Shown here in pieces: positions 1-8,531 of a DNA stretch of 62,091 nucleotides (position 1 is its first letter; the number at the start of each line of letters is the position of its first letter). The stretch lies in NCBI GenBank assembly GCA_008012315.1, contig SSEL01000021.1, forward strand, positions 1 through 62,091. The letters run 5' to 3'. Origin of the DNA: Rhodospirillaceae bacterium (GTDB taxonomy: Bacteria > Pseudomonadota > Alphaproteobacteria > Dongiales > Dongiaceae). Position numbers and translations under genes: made by a program. The notes under the pieces were generated by a model, which saw nothing but the letters and a program-made list of their open reading frames with translations, made no database searches and had not been told where the DNA came from.

Positions 1-156
1 CTCTACCCCCGATGCCGCCCGCTCCAGCCACTTATAGCCGGTCTGCGGACTGATCCCGAAACGCCGGCATAACTCTCGCCGGTTGCTGCCCTCTTGCTCG
101 GCAAGCCGAACAAATTCCAATCGCTGCTGCATGGTGCACATCTCTTTCCACGGCAT
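1..156 (-). CDS. IS481-family transposase, N-terminal fragment (runs off window)
   Basis: The reading frame opens with ATG at 156 and stays open to the window edge, giving 52 residues that begin MPWKEMCTMQQRLEF. This N-terminus, followed by a helix-turn-helix (ELCRRFGISPQTGYKWLE), is typical of IS481-family DDE transposases. The catalytic core lies outside the window. The terminal repeat just upstream supports the assignment. Whether the full element is intact cannot be seen. Confidence 0.85.
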   Translation of the reverse strand, partial: MPWKEMCTMQQRLEFVRLAEQEGSNRRELCRRFGISPQTGYKWLERAASGVE

Positions 157-238
157 GCTTCAACCCCTGCGGTTGTCTCATGCCAAATGTGTCAACCATG
201 TCTCCGAACACCTGTCAGCTATCTCCCAGGGCTAAACA
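1..238 (-). mobile_element. IS481-type insertion sequence, one end
   Basis: Reading inward on the minus strand from 238, the DNA starts TGTTTAGCCCTGGGAGATAG and continues into GACAGGTGTTCGGAGACATG, which resembles the terminal inverted repeats of IS481 elements. The transposase start lies about 80 bases inside. The base after the element belongs to the right half of a palindromic repeat found elsewhere in the window, so the element appears to have inserted into that repeat. The exact end and any target duplication need the other junction. Confidence 0.7.
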
Positions 239-285
239 TCGAGCCCGAGGGTGACAACCTTGTTTGTGGTTGGTGCGGTGCGATG
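239..285. repeat. Half copy of the dispersed palindromic repeat, cut by the IS
   Basis: The stretch TCGAGCCCGAGGGTGACAAC, followed by TTGTTTGT and ending in TGCGATG, matches the right half of the repeat at 12067-12127. The left arm is missing and the IS481 end takes its place. The rest of the gap to the next gene (286-385) shows no recognisable element beyond the ribosome-binding site of the AhpD-like gene. Confidence 0.65.
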
Positions 286-391
286 ACTGGCCGCGAGATA
301 TTTTTGACAGTATTCTGCGCTTATCACCGCAGCTCATTTGCGGCAATCTTGCCTCATTGACCCAGCAGGACCCTAGCCAAGGAGAATGACG

Positions 392-850
392 ATGAAGGCT
401 CGCCTGAACCCGTATCAAGCGTCACCCGAGATGATGAAGGCGGTGGGTGATCTCGAAGCCAAGGTGGCCGGCAGCGGCCTGGAGCACAGCCTGATCGAAT
501 TGGTCAAGACGCGCGCTTCGCAGATCAATGGCTGTGCCTTCTGCATCCACATGCATACCCGCGACGCTCGCGCCAAGGGCGAGAGCGAGGAACGGCTTTA
601 TCTGCTGGATGCCTGGGAGGAATCGCCGCTTTATACCGATCGTGAACGGGCGGCTTTGGCCTGGACCGAGGCGGTGACGCTGATCGCGCAGACACATGCG
701 CCGGATGCGGTCTATGAGCGGGTGCGCAAGGAGTTCAACGAAGAGGAACTGGTGAAGCTCACCACGTTGATCGCCACGATCAATGCCTGGAACCGCATCG
801 CCATTAGCTTCCGCTCGGTGCATCCGATGGCGAAGGCATCGGCGGCCTGA
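392..850 (+). CDS. AhpD-like carboxymuconolactone decarboxylase family protein
   Basis: A 152-residue protein of the AhpD/CMD family. Members act as alkylhydroperoxidase-type thiol reductases or decarboxylases. The redox motif is visible as CAFCIHMH (Cys48, Cys51, His55), with the preceding LVKTRASQING typical of the family. Two in-frame ATGs lie 6 bases apart. The Shine-Dalgarno AAGGAG touches the first but sits about seven bases before the second, so I start at 392. It is a single gene, and the drug exporter downstream is convergent. The peroxidase role is inferred from the CxxC-H motif; the physiological substrate is unknown. Confidence 0.9.
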   Translation: MKARLNPYQASPEMMKAVGDLEAKVAGSGLEHSLIELVKTRASQINGCAFCIHMHTRDARAKGESEERLYLLDAWEESPLYTDRERAALAWTEAVTLIAQTHAPDAVYERVRKEFNEEELVKLTTLIATINAWNRIAISFRSVHPMAKASAA

Positions 851-855
851 CCAGC

Positions 856-2430
856 TCAGCCGAAATCGGCACCGCCGGGCGGCAGCGGCGCTTTTGCCTC
901 ATTGCCCATCTTCCGCAGGCTGACAGCGGCGATGATCGCGCTGAGGAAAGCGAGCAGGCCCGCCGCCGCCATGGCCCAGCGATAGCCGCTGACGAAAGCC
1001 TCCTTGATCGCTTGCGAGACGGCCGCCTGTTGTGCGGCCGTCAGCATGTCCGGCAGATGCGCGGCGGCGAGCTTCGCGCGCTCGGCGGCCAAAGCCTGCA
1101 AGGCCTCGGGCGGCAGATCGAGCCCGGCGAGGGTACGGTCGAGGACGGTGCCGAAGCGATGGGCGAGGATGAGGCCGAAGACCGCGACGGCCATCAGGCC
1201 GCCGGTCCGGGCCGCCATGTTGTTGATGGCCGAGGCGATGCCGACCCGGTCCGATCCGGCGGCCTGCATCGCAGCGACGGTGACCGGGGCGACGCAGATG
1301 CCCATGCCGATGCCGATGGTGATCAGCGCGGGCATGAAGCCGTGCAGGTAATTCGCCTCGGCATTGGGTACGGCCAGCCAGACGAAGCCACAGCCGGCGA
1401 AGAGCGCGCCGACGATCAGCGGCAAACGCGGCCCCAGGCGATCCGACAGCTTGCCGGCCCAGCGCGACAGGATCGAGACGATGATGACGAAGGGCAGCAA
1501 GGCGATGCCGGCCTGCAGCGGGTTGAAGGATTGAATCTGCATCAGCCGGAAGGGGACGAAGAACAAGGCACCGGACAAAGCCGCCCAGAGGCAGAAGGTG
1601 AAGGCCTGGATGCCGGCGAAGCCGGCGCGGCGGAACAGCTCCATCGGCACCATCGGCGTGAGGTTGCGGCTTTCGGTGAAGATGAAGGCCAGCAGGGCGA
1701 TGACCCCGAGCGCCAAAGTCGCCGGCACGGCCGGATGGCCGAACCCCGCATGACCGCCTTCGATCAGGCCATAGGTCAGGCAGCCGAGGCCGAGCGTGCC
1801 GAGCACCATGCCCGGCCAGTCGAGGCGGTGGCGGTGCCGGGCGCGGCTTTCCGGCACGCGGCTATGCAGGATGGCCAAAGCGATGACGGCGAAGGGCAGG
1901 TTGATCAGGAAGACCCAGCGCCAGGAGGAGATTTCGATCAGCCAGCCGCCGAAGGCCGGGGCGATGGCGACGCAGATGCTGGTGGAAGCGGACCAGAGGC
2001 CGATCGCCTGGCCTTGCCGTTCTGGCGGGAAGGTGGCCGAGAGGATGGCGAGGCTGCCCGGCATCATCAATGCCGCGCCGATGCCCTGGACAGCGCGGGC
2101 GATGATCAGCGTCATCGGTTCCGGCGCGAGGCCGCATGCCGCCGAAGACAAAGCGAAGAGGCAGATGCCGAGGCTGAAGACCCGGCGCCGGCCATAGAGG
2201 TCGCCGATCGCGCCGCCGGCCAGGATCAGCGCCGAGAGCAGCAGGGTATAGGCTTCCACTACCCATTGCGCCTCGGCGAAGGAGGCGCGCAGATTTTCCT
2301 GCAGGATCGGCAAAGCGACATTGACGATGGTCATGTCGATGAAGGCCATGCTGGAGGCGATGATGGTTGCCGCCAACACCCATCTTTCCCGCATGCGTTC
2401 CGCGGTGGTCCTGCCTGCCATCGTGATCAT
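856..2430 (-). CDS. MFS drug exporter, DHA2 (EmrB/QacA) family
   Basis: A 524-residue inner-membrane protein with about 14 hydrophobic segments, the usual size for DHA2 proton-driven multidrug exporters. The first segment carries AFIDMTIVNVALP, a family hallmark. The loop GDLYGRRRVFSLG is the conserved MFS motif A between helices 2 and 3. No adaptor (EmrA) gene is adjacent, so it probably acts alone at the inner membrane. It ends 5 bases from the convergent AhpD-like gene. The start at 2430 is uncertain; ATG at 2421 is an alternative. The substrate cannot be predicted. Confidence 0.9.
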   Translation of the reverse strand: MITMAGRTTAERMRERWVLAATIIASSMAFIDMTIVNVALPILQENLRASFAEAQWVVEAYTLLLSALILAGGAIGDLYGRRRVFSLGICLFALSSAACGLAPEPMTLIIARAVQGIGAALMMPGSLAILSATFPPERQGQAIGLWSASTSICVAIAPAFGGWLIEISSWRWVFLINLPFAVIALAILHSRVPESRARHRHRLDWPGMVLGTLGLGCLTYGLIEGGHAGFGHPAVPATLALGVIALLAFIFTESRNLTPMVPMELFRRAGFAGIQAFTFCLWAALSGALFFVPFRLMQIQSFNPLQAGIALLPFVIIVSILSRWAGKLSDRLGPRLPLIVGALFAGCGFVWLAVPNAEANYLHGFMPALITIGIGMGICVAPVTVAAMQAAGSDRVGIASAINNMAARTGGLMAVAVFGLILAHRFGTVLDRTLAGLDLPPEALQALAAERAKLAAAHLPDMLTAAQQAAVSQAIKEAFVSGYRWAMAAAGLLAFLSAIIAAVSLRKMGNEAKAPLPPGGADFG

Positions 2431-2582
2431 CGGTCCCGGTGCCCAGTTTGAATGCGCTCATGAAAGGCGCTCTGGGCGACCTCTACCATGAAACGCGGGG
2501 CCGGTCGTCAGATTCGGCGGCAAGGTCTATTGTGATCGGGTGACAGGCGCCCCCGCCGGACGACCGCATCACTGTGACTATA

Positions 2583-4958
2583 TCATTGTGTCTGGCGGGG
2601 TACCGCGCCGGGCGGGGCTTCGAGCACGCCGCCGGGATTATAGGGCCGGGCTTTCATCCAGGCATCCGGCGACCGTTCCGGCGGGGTGAAGCCAGAGTCA
2701 GTGCCGGAGCTGCCCGATGGATCGTAAGGCTGGGCTTTCATCCAGGCATTGGAAGCGGGGGGCTCCAGATATTTCGCGGCCGGACGCGATTTCTTCGGCT
2801 CGATCTTCGCCGGTGCAACCGCCTGCGGCTCGGTCCTGGCCGAGGCTTCGTCGGTGCCGGATGTCGTCCCGGTCGATGTCGGTTCGGCCGATGTTGGTTC
2901 GCCTGCCGGTGCTTTCTGGGGTTGGGTGCTGGCCTGCTGCGGTGCCTGCTGCTGTGCAGGGGCCGGTTGAGCCGCCTGCGGCTGAGCCTGTTGCGGCTGC
3001 TGCGATGCCTGTTCCGCCGGCTTTGCCGTGGTCGCAGGCTGGGAGGCCGGCGGCGCCTTATCCAGGGAGACGGCAGGCGGCGATGTCGGCGCGTTCGCCG
3101 TCGCCGTGGGTGCCGGTTGCTTCTGTCCCTGGCCTTGTTGCGGTGATCCTGGCTGTTGCGGCCCCGCTTGTTGTGATCCGGGCTGCGAGGTCGCTACCTT
3201 GTCCGGCGGCGGGCCGCCGAGCATGTCGAGGCCCATTGCAACGATGGCATTCAAGGTGAAGCCCTGGTCGCTCAGTTTCTCGATGCGCGGTTTCAGGTCG
3301 GGATAATAGTAAATCAGCGGTCCGCCGATCAGGGCGGCGAGCACCAGCAACAGGCTGATCGGGCGTTCCCAATGCCAGCGTTCCCGCCGCCTTGGCCAAG
3401 CCTCGGTTTCGCCGCCGGCGCGCAGATCGGGCGGCACGGCAAGATCGTGAAATTCGCGCATGTCGGATGAGATGCGCAGCAGCGGCCGGCCTTGCGCATC
3501 GTAATCCGGATCATAACCTTCGCGATCATAAGTATCGCGGTCATAAATATCGCGTCGGCGCTTCTCGGCCTCGCGGGCCTGCGTCTCCGCTGCATTGCGC
3601 CGCTGCGCTTGATTGCGCCTGCCATCCTGATGCTTGCCATCCCGGCGCTTGTCGTCATCGCCGGGACGATAGGGGCGCGATGGGCGTCCTTTGCCCAGCA
3701 GTTCCGGGCTGGGCTTGTCGAAATTGGAAATGTAATCCGTCATCGGCGCGTTATGCGGCATGGCATCGGGCCGGACAGCGGGCCGGGCGCGGAACGGATT
3801 GATTCGGGGTTTGCCTGGCGGATTGCCAGCTGGACCTTCCTGGCCGAGATCCGAGGGATAGGCCGCCGGTTGCCCGAAATCGGATTGCCAGAAGTCCGGC
3901 TGGCGAAAATCGTCAGCAGGCCGCGTTTGCGGTGCACCCGGCGGCTGGGGGATGCGTGGTGGTTGCTGACGCCGACCAGCCGGCTCCTGCGCCTGCCGCA
4001 TATCCGGATGCGGACCGCGTTGTTTCTGCGAAGCGGGCTGGCGCAGGTCCGGCCGTTGCATCTCCCGCCCTTGCATGTCCTGCCGCTGCATGGCGTCGCG
4101 CTGCCGGGATCCGGTCGGCTCGCGCGCCGCTGGTTGCTGCTGCGCTTGCTGCCGGCGCTGCGCCTCGATCCGCTCAAAAATCGATCGCTGGAATTCCTCG
4201 AGTGCCAAAGCCTCACGGTCGACAGGTTCGCGATCGACAACGTCGCGCTCAACAGGCGGCCGCCGATCGCGCTGGGGCAGCGCATCGAAATCCGTCGCTT
4301 CAGATATCGTTCGCTCAGGCTGTGTTCGCTGAGGTTGTGTTCGCTCGGGGCGCATCGATTCAGTGCGTATCGGTGCCGTATGCGGGGATTCAGGGCGCTG
4401 CGTTTCGGGCGGCAAGGGAGGACGCGTATCGAAGCGGTCCGCATGCCGGGCCTTGGCGAGATTGGGGAAGGGATGCGCGAACTCATCCTTCTTTGGCGGC
4501 GTCGCGGCGGGGCGAGCCGGGGAGGAATCATCCGGGAAAGGACTATTCGGGGAGTGGCTTTCATGTGCCGTCTCCCGTTCGCCGACGGGCTTTTCAGCAG
4601 CCAGCTTTTCAGCAGCCGGCTTTTCGGTAATCGATGTTTCGGCGGCCGATTTTTTAGGCGGGATCGGAGCCTCGGAGGCCGGTGCTTCCGCGATTGGTGC
4701 CTCAGCGGCCGGCACCTCTGCGGCCGGCACCTCTGCGGTCGGGATTTTGGCGGCTGTCGCCTCAACCGAAGGTGCGGTTTCTTCGCGAGCCGTCCGCTGC
4801 GCCGGTGCATCTTTCGCGGACGCGTCTTTCGCAGCGGCATCGTCCGGATAGAGCCGGCCGCCGCCGCTCAGGCGCGCCATTTCGGCAGCGACCTCCTTCG
4901 CGGACATGCGCGAGAGATCGAAGCGTTCCAGATTCTGTCTCGCCGATTTCCTATCCAC
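2583..4958 (-). CDS. Large Pro/Ala/Gln-rich single-span membrane protein of unknown function
   Basis: A 791-residue protein I do not recognise. Residues 1-45 look folded (ERFDLSRMSAKEVAAEMARL). There follow about 480 residues of low-complexity sequence rich in Ala, Pro, Glu, Arg and Gln, with short repeats such as AEVPAAEVPAAEAP and TQPQRTQPERT. One membrane segment lies near residues 532-550 (PISLLLVLAALIGGPLIYYY), preceded by Arg-rich sequence, so the N-terminus is probably cytoplasmic. The last 240 residues are Pro/Gln-rich and end with two copies of AWMKAxPYxPxG. The start codon is GTG with a weak ribosome-binding site. Codon use and length argue for a real gene despite the low complexity. 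A TolA- or FtsN-like envelope role is conceivable but unproven. Confidence 0.75.
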   Translation of the reverse strand: MDRKSARQNLERFDLSRMSAKEVAAEMARLSGGGRLYPDDAAAKDASAKDAPAQRTAREETAPSVEATAAKIPTAEVPAAEVPAAEAPIAEAPASEAPIPPKKSAAETSITEKPAAEKLAAEKPVGERETAHESHSPNSPFPDDSSPARPAATPPKKDEFAHPFPNLAKARHADRFDTRPPLPPETQRPESPHTAPIRTESMRPERTQPQRTQPERTISEATDFDALPQRDRRPPVERDVVDREPVDREALALEEFQRSIFERIEAQRRQQAQQQPAAREPTGSRQRDAMQRQDMQGREMQRPDLRQPASQKQRGPHPDMRQAQEPAGRRQQPPRIPQPPGAPQTRPADDFRQPDFWQSDFGQPAAYPSDLGQEGPAGNPPGKPRINPFRARPAVRPDAMPHNAPMTDYISNFDKPSPELLGKGRPSRPYRPGDDDKRRDGKHQDGRRNQAQRRNAAETQAREAEKRRRDIYDRDTYDREGYDPDYDAQGRPLLRISSDMREFHDLAVPPDLRAGGETEAWPRRRERWHWERPISLLLVLAALIGGPLIYYYPDLKPRIEKLSDQGFTLNAIVAMGLDMLGGPPPDKVATSQPGSQQAGPQQPGSPQQGQGQKQPAPTATANAPTSPPAVSLDKAPPASQPATTAKPAEQASQQPQQAQPQAAQPAPAQQQAPQQASTQPQKAPAGEPTSAEPTSTGTTSGTDEASARTEPQAVAPAKIEPKKSRPAAKYLEPPASNAWMKAQPYDPSGSSGTDSGFTPPERSPDAWMKARPYNPGGVLEAPPGAVPRQTQ

Positions 4959-5226
4959 GGCGCTACGTCAGTCCCTTATCGCTAGTGGAGGGCGCTGCAC
5001 ATATCCTCATTCAGATCGTCCCATCCGATCTTGTGCAACAACGAAAAGGCCACGCAAACATTTTGCCCAAACATCCCGCATGGCCACGTGCCGCTAGAAC
5101 GCCCGGGAGCAGGCCCAGTTCCCGCAGCGTGATCGCTTTATTGTGACTTGCCTAGTCTTAAAATGGTCCTATTGCCGCCATCTCACGGCGCGCTTCGATC
5201 ATGCGAGCTTGCACGGGGCATCAAGA
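4959..5226. other. Intergenic stretch, no gene recognised
   Basis: This gap separates two minus-strand genes. It should hold the promoter of the large Pro-rich protein and the transcript end of the protease. It contains no convincing small gene and no member of the dispersed palindromic repeat. Confidence 0.5.
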
Positions 5227-6462
5227 TCATCCGCCAAGGCCCTGCGACAAAATCTCTACCGCCTTGTCGAGTTGCGGATCCTGTCCATCGGCGTAAGGCA
5301 GGGAAAAGGGAATCTCTATCGTCGGCGTAACGCCGCGCCCCTCCAGCCGCTCGCCATCGACCGCGACATCGGCGACCGCGAGTAAAAGCAAGCTGTCATC
5401 ATTCAGCAAAAATGCGCGGCCCGCGAGCAAAGCGCCGGCAGTTCGGCTACCGATGACCTCACCAACGCGATACTTCTTGAAGCCGTAAGCGAGCACTTCC
5501 TTGCCGCTGCGGCTGCCTTCGTTGATCAGCAGAGCGACGGGCTTGCGCCATTTCACATTGACGGGCGAGCTGTCGCCATCGCGTTCGGTCAAGGTCATGG
5601 TGGGGCCAAGATTATCGAAGATATCGAGATAGCGCGGCTGCGCACCGCCCCAGCCGTCGCGCAGATCCCAGATCAGCGCATCGGCATCCTTCAATCTGCC
5701 GATGGCGAGCTGTTCCTCCAGCATGTCCTGATAGCGATTGCCGGCATAGGACCATATCCGAATATAGCCGATCTTCTTGCCGCCGGCGTCGATGATGCGG
5801 GCGCCGTCTTCCATCGCATCGAGAAAAGCCTGGGCCGGTTTGATCATCACAGGTGTGAGCATGATCTCTTGTGCTGGACCGCCGGCCTGGCGACGGATGG
5901 TGATCGCGACCTGTTTGCCGGTTTTGCCGTTGAAGGAATTGACGGCTTCGAAGGGTTTGCCATCGACGGCGAGAATCTCGTCGCCGACGCGCAACCCGGA
6001 TTTGTCGGCGGGCAGGCCGGCGACGATGCCGGAGACGAAGTCTTTGCCGTCGATCCTTTTGGTGAAGATGCCGATGCCGGGATATTGCACGCCATCGGGA
6101 AAGATCTGCCGCAATTGCCGGCGCAGCGAACCGGCGAAGATATCGGCCAATTGGTAATAGGCCGGATCAGTCGGCCGGTAGCGCGCGGTATGGGAGGCGT
6201 GCAGTTCGGCCAGCATGCGGTCGATCACCACGGCTTGGGCATCGGCATCCTTGGCTGCCTCCGCCTGCGGCCGGTATTTGTCGCGCAAGGCCTGCCAGTC
6301 GGCGCCATTGAAATGCGGATCGTAGAAATCGCGGTCGACGATGCGCCAGACTTCATCGAAAACGGCGATGTCGGGTTTCGGGGCGGATGACGAATCCGCA
6401 TGAGCCATCGACAATGGATGGACTGTCAGAATGCCAATCAGCAGGAGGGCGCGCCAGAACAT
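5227..6462 (-). CDS. S41-family protease with PDZ domain, secreted
   Basis: A 411-residue tail-specific-protease-like protein. The first 22 residues form a signal peptide with probable cleavage after AHA. A PDZ-like segment lies around residues 130-200 (GLPADKSGLRVGDEILAVDG). The peptidase core follows, with nucleophile motif NEGSRSGKEVLA (Ser319) and an upstream HASHTARY (His91). The Lys of the CtpA-type Ser-Lys dyad is absent: the usual TxGKG is TAGALLAG. A tricorn/IRBP-like Ser-His-Glu site is therefore more likely. I start at 6462 because AAAGGAG lies seven bases upstream; longer starts at 6480 and 6492 have no such site. It probably acts in the periplasm. Confidence 0.85.
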   Translation of the reverse strand: MFWRALLLIGILTVHPLSMAHADSSSAPKPDIAVFDEVWRIVDRDFYDPHFNGADWQALRDKYRPQAEAAKDADAQAVVIDRMLAELHASHTARYRPTDPAYYQLADIFAGSLRRQLRQIFPDGVQYPGIGIFTKRIDGKDFVSGIVAGLPADKSGLRVGDEILAVDGKPFEAVNSFNGKTGKQVAITIRRQAGGPAQEIMLTPVMIKPAQAFLDAMEDGARIIDAGGKKIGYIRIWSYAGNRYQDMLEEQLAIGRLKDADALIWDLRDGWGGAQPRYLDIFDNLGPTMTLTERDGDSSPVNVKWRKPVALLINEGSRSGKEVLAYGFKKYRVGEVIGSRTAGALLAGRAFLLNDDSLLLLAVADVAVDGERLEGRGVTPTIEIPFSLPYADGQDPQLDKAVEILSQGLGG

Positions 6463-6528
6463 GCGGGGTCTCCTTTCCATCAGGATCGGCATTGTAGTCG
6501 CTGCATTGGGCGAAAGGGAGTCGGCTAT

Positions 6529-7008
6529 CTATTGCGGGGCAAGGATGAAGCAGCCGGCGGCGCCCGTAGGTGACATCGTGCGCAGATGGTTCCATCGCGT
6601 CCATACGGCAAGATACCGGGTCCAGAAAACGGCGGCTTCGGCGGTATCGGGCACATGAGCGGCGAGAGCGTTATTCAGCGGCACATTGCCCATCATGGTG
6701 ACGAGAATGACGCCGGCGAGATAGAGGATGCTGCCGGCAAGCAGCCAAGCCGAGTCTGGGCTTGTCCAGTCGAGGACCGCCAGCACGCCGGTCGCGAGAC
6801 AGAGCAAAGCGGTGCCGAAAAGCAGGCTCATGAACCAGGGCGTCACGGCACGCAGATTGATCGATTGCATTGCGGCGATGCCCGGTCCCGGCTGTAACCT
6901 GGCAAGTGCCGACATGACAAAGGTGGAGAAAGCGAAAAAGACACCGGCGACGAGGCCGCAGCCCAGGGCGGCAGCGAAAGCGAGAAGCGGGATCAAGCTG
7001 CCCATCAT
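6529..7008 (-). CDS. DUF1772 (anthrone-oxygenase-like) membrane protein
   Basis: A 159-residue protein with four hydrophobic segments. The pattern GVFFAFSTFVMSALARL, then PLNNALAA and FWTRYLAVWTRWNHLRT, is characteristic of DUF1772, a family named for similarity to anthrone oxygenases. In bacteria these are small integral membrane proteins of unproven function. It lies upstream of the protease on the same strand, 66 bases away, and could be co-transcribed. The family call is firm and the function is not. Confidence 0.85.
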   Translation of the reverse strand: MMGSLIPLLAFAAALGCGLVAGVFFAFSTFVMSALARLQPGPGIAAMQSINLRAVTPWFMSLLFGTALLCLATGVLAVLDWTSPDSAWLLAGSILYLAGVILVTMMGNVPLNNALAAHVPDTAEAAVFWTRYLAVWTRWNHLRTMSPTGAAGCFILAPQ

Positions 7009-7199
7009 GTGTCGTTTTCCCTTTTATTCCGGTTTTGGGGTGGTTCGCGACGCATATCATGGGCGCGGTCTCTGCATCCCATTTCGGCCAACAGGGCAAG
7101 GTCGATGTCAGGCGGCCGGCCACATACCTAGCGGTGCGGAACCGATCTATTCCCTGGATGTTCTATGCCCAACGGTTGCAAGGAAAAAGGGTCTTTGTC

Positions 7200-8528
7200 G
7201 TGAAAACCATCGTAAAAGCGTCGATGTTGCTGATGGTGGCGTTCCTGTTTTCCGCTTGCGACCATACGGCGGAACTGTCCAACGACCGGACGGTGGGCGC
7301 CAATCCCACCTTGCCGGAACCGACGACAAGCTGGATCCCGACCCTGAATATCGCCCCGGCGGTGGGCTGGAAGGATGGCGGCCAGCCGATGCCGGCGGCG
7401 GATCTCGGCGTCGCGCCCTTCAGCGCCGGGCTCGATCATCCGCGTTGGATTTACGTTTTGCCCAATGGCGATGTGCTGGTGGCCGAGAGCGCCGCGCCGC
7501 CGCAGCCTGAGAACAATACCGGCATCAAGGGCTGGGTCGCCGACATGGTCTTGAAGAAGGCCGGCTCGGCCGTGCCCAGCGCCAATCGCATCACCTTGCT
7601 GCGCGATGCCGACGGCGACGGCCAGGCGGAGGTGCGCACCACCTTCATCTCGAGCCTGAATTCACCCATCGGCATGGCCCTGGTCGGATCGGATTTCTAT
7701 GTCGCCAATACCGATTCCGTGATGCGCTATCCCTATCATGAGGGCGATACGCAGATCACCGCAAAGGGTGAGAAGATCGCCGATCTGCCGGCCGGGCCGA
7801 TCAATCATCACTGGACCAAGAACCTGATCGCCAGCCCCGATGGCAAGACGCTCTATGTGACGATCGGCTCGAACAGCAACGTCGCGGAGAACGGCATCGA
7901 CAAGGAGACCAACCGCGCCGCCATTCTCAGCATCGATCTCAGCGGCAGCGATCACCAGCCGAAACTCTTTGCCTCCGGCCTGCGCAATCCCAATGGCCTC
8001 GCCTGGCAGAAGGATACCGGCGCGCTTTGGACGGTGGTGAATGAGCGCGATGAATTGGGCAGCGATCTGGTGCCGGATTACCTGACCCATGTGCAGGCAG
8101 GCGGATTCTACGGCTGGCCTTACAGTTATTGGGGCCAGCATGTCGATGACCGCGTCGCGCCGCAACGGCCGGATCTGGTGACAAAAGCCATCGTGCCGGA
8201 TTACGCACTCGGCAATCATGTTGCCGCACTGGGGCTCACGTTTTCAACGGGAAGCCTGTTGCCGGAACGCTACCATGACGGCGCTTTCATCGGTGAGCAC
8301 GGCTCCTGGAATCGCGAACCCCGCAGCGGCTATAAAGTGGTTTTCGTGCCCTTCAGCAGCGGCCAGCCGTCCGGCCCGCCGATCGATATCCTGGGCGGTT
8401 TCGTCAACAGTGACGGGGAGGCCAAGGGACGCCCGGTCGGGGTCGCCATGGCCAAGGATGGCGCGCTGCTGGTGGCCGATGATGTCGGCAATGTCGTCTG
8501 GCGGGTGGCGCCGAAAACGGCGCAGTGA
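7200..8528 (+). CDS. Sorbosone-dehydrogenase-type PQQ-dependent sugar dehydrogenase, lipoprotein
   Basis: A 442-residue protein of the soluble glucose/sorbosone dehydrogenase beta-propeller family. These oxidise aldoses or related sugars in the periplasm, usually with PQQ. Family motifs include GLRNPNGLAW, AGGFYGWPYSYWG and GEHGSWNREPRSGYKV. I choose GTG at 7200, which gives a lipoprotein signal (MKTIVKASMLLMVAFLFSAC) with the lipobox Cys at residue 20. Upstream starts would add 55 residues with no signal. It ends 3 bases from the convergent LysR gene. No PQQ synthesis genes are in the window, so cofactor and substrate are inferred from the family. Confidence 0.85.
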   Translation: MKTIVKASMLLMVAFLFSACDHTAELSNDRTVGANPTLPEPTTSWIPTLNIAPAVGWKDGGQPMPAADLGVAPFSAGLDHPRWIYVLPNGDVLVAESAAPPQPENNTGIKGWVADMVLKKAGSAVPSANRITLLRDADGDGQAEVRTTFISSLNSPIGMALVGSDFYVANTDSVMRYPYHEGDTQITAKGEKIADLPAGPINHHWTKNLIASPDGKTLYVTIGSNSNVAENGIDKETNRAAILSIDLSGSDHQPKLFASGLRNPNGLAWQKDTGALWTVVNERDELGSDLVPDYLTHVQAGGFYGWPYSYWGQHVDDRVAPQRPDLVTKAIVPDYALGNHVAALGLTFSTGSLLPERYHDGAFIGEHGSWNREPRSGYKVVFVPFSSGQPSGPPIDILGGFVNSDGEAKGRPVGVAMAKDGALLVADDVGNVVWRVAPKTAQ

Positions 8529-8531
8529 TTG

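Noticed and set aside
1012..2451. Long plus-strand open frame rich in Gly, Asp and Arg
   Set aside because: It is antisense to the DHA2 exporter, has no family features, and its composition is what reading the complement of a GC-rich membrane protein gives.
3492..4985. Plus-strand open frame of about 500 codons, Arg/Leu-rich
   Set aside because: It is antisense to the large Pro-rich gene. The start lacks a ribosome-binding site and the product is a low-complexity shadow. The minus-strand frame has a plausible membrane helix and a conserved-looking N-terminus.
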